Both the position numbers and the translations under genes were made by a program. Of a stretch of DNA of 38,012 bases, positions 16,327-23,074 are shown piece by piece. Location of the stretch: positions 1 to 38,012 of the forward strand of contig WQXJ01000021.1 of NCBI GenBank assembly GCA_009784895.1. Reading direction: 5' to 3'. Positions within the stretch are counted from its first letter, which is position 1; each line of letters starts with the position of its first letter. The notes under the pieces were generated by a model. That model worked only from the letters and a program-made list of their open reading frames with translations. It searched no databases and had not been told where the DNA came from. The stretch is from Micrococcales bacterium. Lineage in GTDB: Bacteria; Actinomycetota; Actinomycetes; Actinomycetales; WQXJ01.

Positions 16327-18290
16327 CGGTCCGCTCCGGCCAACTGGTTTTCGGTGCCGAGCGTAGTGCATACCCCGCAGTCGTAGCAGGTCGACCAGCG
16401 GCAGTCTTCTACGCCTTGGCCCTGGTGGGCCACAACCCATTCATCCCAGAGCCATTCGCGGTCTAAGCCTGTGTCGAGGTGGTCCCAGGGCAATACCTCG
16501 TCCCAGTCCCGCTGGCGGGTGGTGTACCAGTCGAGCGACAGTCCCTGCGGTTCGAGCACGTCTTTGGCCGCCGCTTGCCAAAGGTCCATATCCAAATGCT
16601 CGCGCCAAGCATCAAATCTGGCGCCGAGGCGCCAAGCCCGTTCGATGACCGCCCCGACCCGTCTATCGCCCCTGGCCAACAAGCCTTCTAAGCTGGCTGG
16701 CCGCGGCGCTCCCCAGCGCACTTTGATTGACTTGGCGGTCGAGCGGTTGGCTGCCACGGCCTGACGCAGGGCTTTGAGCCGCCGTTCGACCTCTGGGACG
16801 GGGCATTGGCTGGCCCATTGGAACGGAGTGTGAGGCTTGGGTACAAACGGCCCTATAGATACTGTGCAATTGATGTCGCGGCGGCCGGTGACTTGGCGGC
16901 CGGTTTGGATAACGCTTGCGGCCAGCTGGGCGATCTGGACTACATCAGCCTCCTCTTCGGTCGGCAAACCGCACATGAAATAGAGCTTGACCGAGCGCCA
17001 ACCCTGCTCAAAGGCGGTTCTGACCGTGGCCATCAGGTCTTCCTCGGTCACTTGCTTGTTGATCACCTGTCGCATCCGCTCCGATCCGCCTTCCGGTGCG
17101 AAGGTCAAGCCGGAACGCCGCCCGCCGCGGTGCAATTCCTGGGCCAAACTCAAGTTGAAGGCGTCAACCCTGGTGGACGGCAGCGACAGGCCGGTTTGGC
17201 TGCCTTGGTATTCGTCCGCCATGGACCGGGCGATTTGGGCGATTTGCGAATGGTCGGCGCTTGACAGCGACAGTAGCGAAACCTCGTCGTAGCCGGTGGC
17301 CGCCAACGCCCGGCGCGCCTGTGAGGCCACCGCCTGGCAACTACGCTCACGCACCGGCCGGGTGATCATGCCGGCCTGGCAAAAACGGCAACCTCTGGTG
17401 CAGCCGCGGAAGATCTCTACGCTGACCCGCTCATGCACGGCCTCGGCTAGGGGCACCAGTGGCGCCTTGGGGTAGGGCCAATTATCGAGCAACTCGACCG
17501 TCTGCTTGGCCGGGCGGCTGGGCAACTGAGGGTCTACCGGGGTGACGGAGGCGATCTGGCCGCAGCCGGCATCGTACTTGACCTGGTAGAAGGCCGGCAC
17601 GTAGACCAAACCGGCGATGGCCAGTTGGCGCAGCAGGCCCTGGCGCCCGCCTGGCCGGCCGGTCTGTTTCCAATGCCCAACCGTTTGGGAAATGGCGCCG
17701 ACCACCTGCTCGCCGTCACCCAAAACCGCACCATCGATGAAGCTGGCCAGGGGTTCTGGGTTGGTGGCGCAGTGCCCGCCCACTATCACCAGGGGGTCAG
17801 TGTCACGGCGTTGGCGGGCCAGCAGTGGCAGCCCGGCCAGGTCGAGCATTGTCAGAAGGTTGGTGTACCCCAGTTCGGTGCTGAGCGACACGCCGAGAAT
17901 GTCGAAACTGGCCACTGGCCTGTGGCTGTCTACGGTGAATAAGGGCAGGTCATGGCGGCGCATAGCCGTTTCCATGTCTTTGCGCGGGGTGTAGGCGCGC
18001 TCCGCCAGGACGTCAGTACGCTCGTTTAGAACCTCATAGAGAATGGCCAAGCCTTGGTTGGGCAGGCCAACCTCGTAGGTATCAGGAAAGGCCAGGCACC
18101 ACCTAATTGTTGGGCCATCCCCTAGATTCCAGGGTTTGACCTGTGAGTTCACCTCGCCGCCAAGGTAGGCCACCGGGCCTTGGACTCGGTCCAGCAAGGC
18201 CTCGAGTTGACGGTAGCAACTGGCCGGCTCGGCCTCAGGCTGCGGACCCGGCTTCGCCCCGTCAATCGCGGCGGATTTGTCAACCATCAC
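16323..18290 (-). CDS. TIGR03960-family B12-binding-like radical SAM protein
   Basis: 655 residues. The N-terminal half (about 60-210) resembles a B12-binding-like region (CLAFPDTYEVGLPNQGLAIL, FDILGVSLSTELGYTNLL, VIVGGHCATNPEPLASFID). The radical SAM core begins at EIFRGCTRGCRFCQAGM with the 4Fe-4S ligands C297, C301 and C304. It includes FAPEGGSERMRQVINK and KLYFMCGLPTE. The C-terminus carries a Cys cluster (CRWSTCYDCGVC). Reaction unknown; it works with the TIGR03936 partner overlapping it by 4 nt. Start is GTG at 18290 (AGGAA 6 nt upstream) or ATG one codon later. It is transcribed divergently from cydA across a 209-bp gap. Confidence 0.9.
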   Translation of the reverse strand: MMVDKSAAIDGAKPGPQPEAEPASCYRQLEALLDRVQGPVAYLGGEVNSQVKPWNLGDGPTIRWCLAFPDTYEVGLPNQGLAILYEVLNERTDVLAERAYTPRKDMETAMRRHDLPLFTVDSHRPVASFDILGVSLSTELGYTNLLTMLDLAGLPLLARQRRDTDPLVIVGGHCATNPEPLASFIDGAVLGDGEQVVGAISQTVGHWKQTGRPGGRQGLLRQLAIAGLVYVPAFYQVKYDAGCGQIASVTPVDPQLPSRPAKQTVELLDNWPYPKAPLVPLAEAVHERVSVEIFRGCTRGCRFCQAGMITRPVRERSCQAVASQARRALAATGYDEVSLLSLSSADHSQIAQIARSMADEYQGSQTGLSLPSTRVDAFNLSLAQELHRGGRRSGLTFAPEGGSERMRQVINKQVTEEDLMATVRTAFEQGWRSVKLYFMCGLPTEEEADVVQIAQLAASVIQTGRQVTGRRDINCTVSIGPFVPKPHTPFQWASQCPVPEVERRLKALRQAVAANRSTAKSIKVRWGAPRPASLEGLLARGDRRVGAVIERAWRLGARFDAWREHLDMDLWQAAAKDVLEPQGLSLDWYTTRQRDWDEVLPWDHLDTGLDREWLWDEWVVAHQGQGVEDCRWSTCYDCGVCTTLGTENQLAGADR

Positions 18291-18331
18291 TGGGTATTCC
18301 TACTTTTTCTCCCGGCCATATTCCCGTGTTT

Positions 18332-18358
18332 TGTGAATGATCTGTGAGAAGCTGTGAA
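18332..18358 (+). promoter_or_regulatory. Three phased TGTGA direct repeats upstream of cydA
   Basis: TGTGAA (18332), TGTGAG (18343) and TGTGAA (18353) recur at 11 and 10 bp, about one helical turn apart. They lie 140-170 bp upstream of the cydA start and 42 bp upstream of the divergent radical SAM gene. TGTGA is the half-site of CRP/FNR-type and Rex-type operators, but here the copies are direct rather than inverted. This is a candidate regulator-binding region for cyd. Confidence 0.4.
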
Positions 18359-18442
18359 GGATTTGGGACTTTCGTCCTGGACTGGCGAGGAGCCTCACCA
18401 TAGCGTGTCACAAGAGCTTGGGGCCCTGCGCCCCTCTGCTTT

Positions 18443-18463
18443 GTGCCCGCGAGGGCACTTTTT
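18443..18463 (+). terminator. Rho-independent terminator-like hairpin in the cydA leader
   Basis: GTGCCC-gcga-GGGCAC is followed directly by TTTTT (18459-18463). It points along cydA, 37 nt before the GTG start. Since the gene to the left is transcribed away, the only transcript it can stop is that of cydA itself. This makes it an attenuator candidate. A competing stem (GGGGC-cctgc-GCCCC, 18420-18434) lies just upstream, and its GGGC could instead pair with the GCCC in the terminator's left arm. Confidence 0.6.
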
Positions 18464-18499
18464 CCAATACCGTACCGACCCCTCACCGCGGAGGTGCAC

Positions 18500-20056
18500 G
18501 TGCAAGCGCTTGATCTCGCCCGATGGCAGTTTGGCATAACCACTGTGTACCACTTCATCTTCGTGCCGTTGACCATCGGTCTGACGCCCCTGGTGGCGAT
18601 CATGCAGACTGCCTGGTACCGGACCGGCAAAGACGAGTGGTACCGCCTGACCAGGTTCTTCAGCAAGTTGTTGCTGATCAACTTTGCGTTGGGAATTGTC
18701 ACCGGCATAGTCCAAGAATTCCAGTTCGGCATGAACTGGTCGGAGTACTCCCGTGTCGCGGGAGATATCTTCGGAGCGCCGCTAGCCATGGAAGCGCTGG
18801 CAGCGTTCTTTATCGAATCCACCTTCCTGGGGATTTGGATCTTCGGCTGGGGCCGCCTCTCTCGTGGCGTCCACCTGCTGTCGATTTGGCTGGTGGCCAT
18901 TGCGACCAACCTCTCAGCCTTCTTCATCCTGGCCGCAAACTCCTTCATGCAGTACCCAGTGGGGGCGCAGTTCGACGCCGCCGCACAGCGGGCGCATCTG
19001 GATTCCTTAACTGATGTCTTGTTCTCCAAGTTGTCAATGTCCACCTTGTGGCACACCATCTCGACGGCCTTCTTGGTGTCCGGCACCTTCGTCGCCGGCG
19101 TCGCCGTGTGGTGGGTTGTCAAGTCAGTGCGGGCCGGCAAAGAAGAGCAGGCCAAGGTCTACCGCAAGGCCGGCGCCTTTGGCTGCTGGGTCATCGTTGT
19201 GGCTGGCTTGTCGATTGGCCTCTCGGGCCACCATCAGGCTCAGATCATGGTCGAAGTCCAACCAACCAAGATGGCAGCGGCAGAGATGCTTTGCGTCACC
19301 CCAGAAAACGAGGGCGTCGGTTTCACCGTAGCGGCCTTTGGGGCCTGCAAGTTCGATGAGAACACAGGCCAATTCATTGATGAGGGTGTGACTCGGATCA
19401 TTGAGATCCCCAAGATGCTGTCCATACTGGCTCACGGGACCCCGCTCAAGCCCCTCGATGGGGGTGATCAGCCGGTGATGGGTGCCGACAAGGCCGCCGC
19501 GGCTTTGGATGCCGCCTACGCCGAGGCCGGTGCCACTGTCGAGGCGAACCCCTCGAAGTTCATTCCCAACCAGATGGCAATTTTCTGGACATTCCGCCTG
19601 ATGATCGCGTTCGCGCTGTTCAGCGGCGTCCTGGCCGTCATTGGCCTGCTGGCGCTACGCGGCGGACGAGTCTCCGGTTCTTCAGGCCTGAAGGCTTGGG
19701 CGGCGTTGTCGCTGCCAATGCCCTTCATCGGGGCTGCCATGGGCTGGATCTTCACCGAGATTGGCCGCCAACCGTTCATCGTCTACCCGCGCTGGGACGT
19801 CTTGCCTGAGGCAGGCGGGTGGCCGGCGCCAGATGTCGGCCTGTCGCTCCAAACCGGTATGGCCAACTCGCCGGTGGTGACCGGTGGCACCGTGGCCTTG
19901 TCCATGACCGTTTACACACTGCTTTATCTGACCCTGGCCGTGGCCTGGTTCTACCTGATGAAGCGGTATGTAGCGAAGGGTGCGCCCTTCGAAGAGGCCG
20001 TCATCGAAGAGAAGTCAGACTTGGATGATTCCAAGCCTCTGACCTTCTCCTACTGA
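18500..20056 (+). CDS. cydA: Cytochrome bd quinol oxidase subunit I
   Basis: Membrane subunit that oxidises quinol and carries haems b558, b595 and d. The 518-residue protein keeps the ligands by position: H18 in TTVYHFIFVPLTIGL (b595), H185 in STLWHTISTAF and M368 in FWTFRLMIAF (b558). GDIFGAPLAMEALAAFFIES is also intact. The Q-loop region (about 245-360) is of moderate length; GRQPFIVYPRWDVLPEAG follows before the last helices. The start is GTG at 18500 with GGAGG at 18490-18494, 5 nt away; upstream in-frame ATG (18443) lies inside the terminator hairpin and is rejected. Followed by cydB after 20 nt. Confidence 0.95.
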   Translation: MQALDLARWQFGITTVYHFIFVPLTIGLTPLVAIMQTAWYRTGKDEWYRLTRFFSKLLLINFALGIVTGIVQEFQFGMNWSEYSRVAGDIFGAPLAMEALAAFFIESTFLGIWIFGWGRLSRGVHLLSIWLVAIATNLSAFFILAANSFMQYPVGAQFDAAAQRAHLDSLTDVLFSKLSMSTLWHTISTAFLVSGTFVAGVAVWWVVKSVRAGKEEQAKVYRKAGAFGCWVIVVAGLSIGLSGHHQAQIMVEVQPTKMAAAEMLCVTPENEGVGFTVAAFGACKFDENTGQFIDEGVTRIIEIPKMLSILAHGTPLKPLDGGDQPVMGADKAAAALDAAYAEAGATVEANPSKFIPNQMAIFWTFRLMIAFALFSGVLAVIGLLALRGGRVSGSSGLKAWAALSLPMPFIGAAMGWIFTEIGRQPFIVYPRWDVLPEAGGWPAPDVGLSLQTGMANSPVVTGGTVALSMTVYTLLYLTLAVAWFYLMKRYVAKGAPFEEAVIEEKSDLDDSKPLTFSY

Positions 20057-20076
20057 GGCGAGGTGAAGGAGTAACA

Positions 20077-21675
20077 ATGTTTATTGAGACATTCGCCGGG
20101 GCTGCTGTAGTGGCAGAACCCCTCGACACCGGCACTGCTGCCGGCGCCTTGATCAGACTGCTTCACGGTCTAACCGCATCCCCAACCACACTGCAATTGC
20201 TGTGGTTCGGCCTAATCGCCGTGCTTTGGATCGGCTACCTGGTGCTCGAAGGCTTCGACTTTGGTGTGGGCATGTTGCTGCCCATTCTGGGTAAGAAGAA
20301 CAACGAACGCCGGGCCATGCTGTCATCGATTGGTCCGTTCTGGGATGGCAACGAGGTTTGGCTGCTAACCGCTGGTGGCGCCACCTTTGCCGCCTTCCCG
20401 GAGTGGTACGCCACGCTGTTTAGTGCGGCCTATCTACCCCTGTTCTTGATCCTTATGGGTCTGATTGTGCGCGCGGTGGCCATGGAGTACCGCGGCAAGA
20501 TCAACAGCCCAGGCTGGCGCAAGCTGTGGGATGGCTGCATCATCTTCGGTTCGTATTTGCCCACCTTCCTGTGGGGCGTGGCCTTCACCATCCTGGTGGT
20601 TGGTGTTAAGGCTGCCGTCAATCCGGCCCAGCTTGGCCCAACCAAGATTCTCTATGACGGAACCTTCTGGGATCTGGTCTTCACCGGTAACGGCCTAGCC
20701 CTGCTGGGTGGCGTTTGCTTGGTAGCCCAGTTCTTGACGCACGGTGCTCTTTTCACCGCGCTGAAGACCGAGGGCGACCTCAGGGCCCGGGCGGAGAAGC
20801 TGGCCCCCAAGTTGGCCATTGTCGGCACTGTGCTGGCGGCCGCCTGGGGTCTGTGGCTAGTCACCATGTACACCAACAACAAGGCCTTCACATGGATCGT
20901 ATTCATTGTGGCTGCCGTGGCGCTGGTGCTGGTTATCCTGACCTCGATGGCCAAGAAGTTCGGTCTGTCGTTCACCTTCATGACCGTGGCCTTGGCCTCG
21001 GTGGTGGTGTTCATCTTTGGCGGCTTGTTCCCCAATGTGATCAACGCTCAAAAGGTGACCATTAGGGGCGGCGACCTGCTGACTGATCCGGTTCTAGCTG
21101 CGGTTATTTATCCGCCGCTGCTGGAAAACGTTGACGGAGATACCGCCCAGGCCATTGCCGATGGTCTTGGCGTTGGTGTTGAGGACGTGGTTGCAGTGGT
21201 CCAAGGTGGCGGCGCCAAACTGGACGGCTGGTCGGAAGACGACATTGGCAAGCTGATCGGAGACGATGGCAACCTGTTGGGCGATGGCGCTGACATCACC
21301 AAGTTGATTACCAACAACCTGAGCTCACTTGACGCCGTGATTGGCAACGCCAACGTGGTACTGGGTGAAGGCGGCTTGGGCGTCGAGGGCTTCCTCGGCC
21401 AGCTCGAGCTGGCGCCCGATGACGCCAAGGCCAAGTACGACGGCCTTGACGGTGCCGAGCACACGGGCTTTGCCCCGATCGACGGCACCATTACCGGCCT
21501 GCCGATCGCAGCATCGTCTTCAACGCCAACCACGTTGAAGCTGATGACGATCGTGGCCTGCATCATGACACCGATCGTGTTGCTCTACCAGGCCTGGTCG
21601 ATCATCACCTTCAAGCGGCGTGTCAACCCCGAGCGGATCCCTGAGGATACCGGTCTGGAACCCGCCAAGAAGTAA
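20077..21675 (+). CDS. cydB: Cytochrome bd quinol oxidase subunit II with a large loop insertion
   Basis: 532 residues, where CydB proteins usually have about 330-390. Residues 40-323 match the family: LLWFGLIAVLWIGYLVLEGFDFGVGML, IGPFWDGNEVWLLTAGGATFAAFPEWYA and the later helices up to FGGLFPNVI. The final helix (PTTLKLMTIVACIMTPIVLLYQAW, about 484-507) is also present. Between them, residues about 325-475 are extra: an acidic, glycine-rich segment (VEDVVAVVQGGGAKL, WSEDDIGKLIGDDGN) with no Cys or His-rich motif. Family topology would place it outside the membrane. There is also a roughly 38-residue N-terminal extension. Start ATG at 20077 has AAGGAG 5 nt upstream. The frame is open throughout, so this is not a sequencing break. 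Confidence 0.93.
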   Translation: MFIETFAGAAVVAEPLDTGTAAGALIRLLHGLTASPTTLQLLWFGLIAVLWIGYLVLEGFDFGVGMLLPILGKKNNERRAMLSSIGPFWDGNEVWLLTAGGATFAAFPEWYATLFSAAYLPLFLILMGLIVRAVAMEYRGKINSPGWRKLWDGCIIFGSYLPTFLWGVAFTILVVGVKAAVNPAQLGPTKILYDGTFWDLVFTGNGLALLGGVCLVAQFLTHGALFTALKTEGDLRARAEKLAPKLAIVGTVLAAAWGLWLVTMYTNNKAFTWIVFIVAAVALVLVILTSMAKKFGLSFTFMTVALASVVVFIFGGLFPNVINAQKVTIRGGDLLTDPVLAAVIYPPLLENVDGDTAQAIADGLGVGVEDVVAVVQGGGAKLDGWSEDDIGKLIGDDGNLLGDGADITKLITNNLSSLDAVIGNANVVLGEGGLGVEGFLGQLELAPDDAKAKYDGLDGAEHTGFAPIDGTITGLPIAASSSTPTTLKLMTIVACIMTPIVLLYQAWSIITFKRRVNPERIPEDTGLEPAKK

Positions 21676-21693
21676 ACCGAATAGACCCTTTCA

Positions 21694-21732
21694 GAAGAGA
21701 CCCGGTGGCCTTGGCCACCGGGTCTCTTCGTT
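21694..21732 (+). terminator. Terminator of cydAB
   Basis: Perfect 17-bp arms (21694-21710, starting GAAGAGACCCGGTGGCC, and 21713-21729) with TT between them, 19 nt after the cydB stop. The right arm is T-rich at its end (TCTCTTCGTT). A strong hairpin that separates cydAB from the repeat region and from cydDC. Confidence 0.85.
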
Positions 21733-21762
21733 AACGCTCCGGCATCGGCCCAACACAAACCC

Positions 21763-22020
21763 GCGAGTCCGAGCTTTGTCACCATCCCCACTTCAGCGAG
21801 TCCGAGCTTTGTCGCCACCCTCTACTCACCGAGTCCGAGCTTTGTCACCACCCTCTACTCACCGAGTCCGAGCTTTGTCACCACCCTCTTTTCAGCGAGT
21901 CCGAGGCATCGCAGCAGGCACCAACACGCGAGTTGGAGCTTTGGCAAGGGACGGCCGGGCTCCGGCAGCGCGCGCCCCGCCTGGCCACCCCTCAGAACGC
22001 GAGTCCGAGGTCTCGCAGCA
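21763..22020. repeat. Dispersed repeat array with a 33-bp period
   Basis: The core (G/C)CGAGTCCGAGCTTTGTC begins at 21763, 21796, 21829, 21862, 21895 and 21928, exactly 33 bp apart. One more copy starts at 21999. The first units are nearly identical including their tails (CACCACCCTCTACTCA); later ones diverge to GAGGCATCGCAGC. The array fills most of the 342 bp between the cydAB terminator and vapC. It contains no gene I can support. Confidence 0.88.
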
Positions 22021-22074
22021 AGCGGCAGGGCTAGGGCGAAAAGTTGGGCCTGACTTGAGGCGAACCTACAGCCT

Positions 22075-22464
22075 CTAGGCAAACGCCGGCTCAACCACAA
22101 CAACCAAGTCTTCTACCAACTCGAAGTCCTTTGAGTTCAAAGTGGCCAGACTCGCACCCAGCGAATAGGCCTGGCCAGCCAGCATGATGTCCTTGGCACG
22201 GGCGTGGGCCCGGCGCCGTTGCCACACCACCGCTGCCAGTTCGGCATAACCCTGGGCGGCCAAGCGGTCAAACGGCAGCCACTCAAGGCCAATTGCGTCC
22301 AGGCCGGCCAAGATGCTTTGCCGTCTGTGGCGTTCGGTCTGGGTTTTTGCCACCCTAACGCCCATGGCCAGTTCGCCGTAGCTGATGGCGCTGAAGCAGA
22401 CTTGATCGTCCAGCGGCTCGAGCCGGTGGTATTCAATCAGCACAGACGTGTCCAGCAGAATCAT
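22075..22464 (-). CDS. vapC: PIN-domain ribonuclease toxin, VapC type
   Basis: 129-residue PIN-domain protein. Acidic residues expected at the metal site are present: D5 (LLDTSVLIEY), E31 (SYGELAMG), D92 (RAKDIMLAGQA) and D113 (LNSKDFE). VapC toxins cleave tRNA or rRNA and are held inactive by the partner antitoxin. Start ATG at 22464 overlaps the antitoxin stop (TGATG), so the two are co-translated; a TTG one codon upstream is less likely. The target RNA cannot be told. Repeat arrays flank the pair on both sides. Confidence 0.88.
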   Translation of the reverse strand: MILLDTSVLIEYHRLEPLDDQVCFSAISYGELAMGVRVAKTQTERHRRQSILAGLDAIGLEWLPFDRLAAQGYAELAAVVWQRRRAHARAKDIMLAGQAYSLGASLATLNSKDFELVEDLVVVVEPAFA

Positions 22465-22733
22465 CAATTCTCCCAGGGGTCCGTCAACCGGTCGCCCTGG
22501 CGCATGGAGGCAAGCTCTGCCGCATAGCCAGAACCTGGCGCGGCAGCACCCTGAAGACGCCTTGAGACCTCGAGTCCGTGCAAGTACCTGGCGCGCGGCA
22601 GCGGCCGGTCGAGCGGACCAAGCAACGCCGCTTCACGGCCTTGAACCGTCACCGTTACGGTCTCGCCAGCCTCGACCCGACGAATGATGGCAGAGGGGTT
22701 CTGTTTGAGTTCCCTGATTCCCACTGAGCGCAT
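22464..22733 (-). CDS. vapB: Phd/YefM-type antitoxin
   Basis: 89 residues. The N-terminal half is typical of Phd/YefM antitoxins (SVGIRELKQNPSAIIRRVEAGETVTVTVQGREAALLGPL), a DNA-binding dimerisation fold that represses its own operon. The C-terminal half is variable and should wrap the VapC toxin. ATG at 22733 was chosen from the conserved N-terminus; longer in-frame starts run into repeat DNA. No Shine-Dalgarno is evident. A TATGCT box ends 6 nt before the ATG, so the mRNA may be leaderless. The symbol reflects its partner rather than an AbrB- or RHH-type VapB fold. Confidence 0.85.
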   Translation of the reverse strand: MRSVGIRELKQNPSAIIRRVEAGETVTVTVQGREAALLGPLDRPLPRARYLHGLEVSRRLQGAAAPGSGYAAELASMRQGDRLTDPWEN

Positions 22734-22739
22734 GGCGCT

Positions 22740-22745
22740 AGCATA
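22740..22745 (-). promoter_or_regulatory. Possible -10 box of a leaderless antitoxin-toxin promoter
   Basis: On the minus strand TATGCT is followed by 6 nt (AGCGCC) and then the antitoxin ATG. That spacing would put the transcription start at the start codon. The -35 is weak (TAGAAC at 17 bp). Leaderless genes are common in actinobacteria. Confidence 0.35.
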
Positions 22746-22849
22746 ACCGCTCCGTAGCACATGTTCTACCCTGGGTCCGCAGCCGCGCAATTCGCAACCT
22801 GCCCGATGCCGGAAACCCGGCATCGGCGTCCGGACGCGCCTTGCCTTCC

Positions 22850-23030
22850 GCCCGGCCTGGCCACCCCTCAGTACGCGAGTCCGAGGCAATGCAGTAAGCA
22901 CCAACACGCGAGTTAGAGCTTTGGCATGGGACGGCCGGGCTCCGGCAGCCCGGCCTCATAGCCCGCCAAACCGCGAGTCCGAGGAATCGCGGCAAGCACC
23001 AACACGCGAGTCCGAGGTTTGGCAGCGCCC
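22850..23030. repeat. Second dispersed repeat block, upstream of cydD
   Basis: Cores GCGAGTCCGAG or GCGAGTTAGAG start at 22875, 22908, 22973 and 23006. Pairs are 33 bp apart, with a 65-bp step in the middle. Its flank (CTGGCCACCCCTCAG) and the later stretch GGGACGGCCGGGCTCCGGCA are also present in the first block, so the two blocks are copies of one mosaic. Together with the bare DNA at 22746-22849 this fills the 341-bp gap between the antitoxin and cydD, where no other gene is supported. Confidence 0.85.
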
Positions 23031-23074
23031 GGCCTGGCGGCGATGACGGCAAACGACAGGTAGGCTCTTGGCCG

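Noticed and set aside
18354-18539. Leader peptide ORF overlapping cydA
   Set aside because: An open frame exists through the terminator hairpin, but it reads into cydA in another frame and has no good ribosome site. Not enough to call a gene.
21763-22020. CRISPR array with 33-bp period
   Set aside because: The parts between cores are only about 15 bp and are near copies of each other, not unique spacers; no cas gene is in the window.
21620-23074. Several ORFs of 60-150 codons over the repeat blocks
   Set aside because: They are made of the repeat itself and have no ribosome sites or recognisable domain; the repeats account for the open frames.
21740-23074. Insertion sequence carrying the repeats
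   Set aside because: No transposase, no terminal inverted repeats and no target-site duplication could be found around the blocks.
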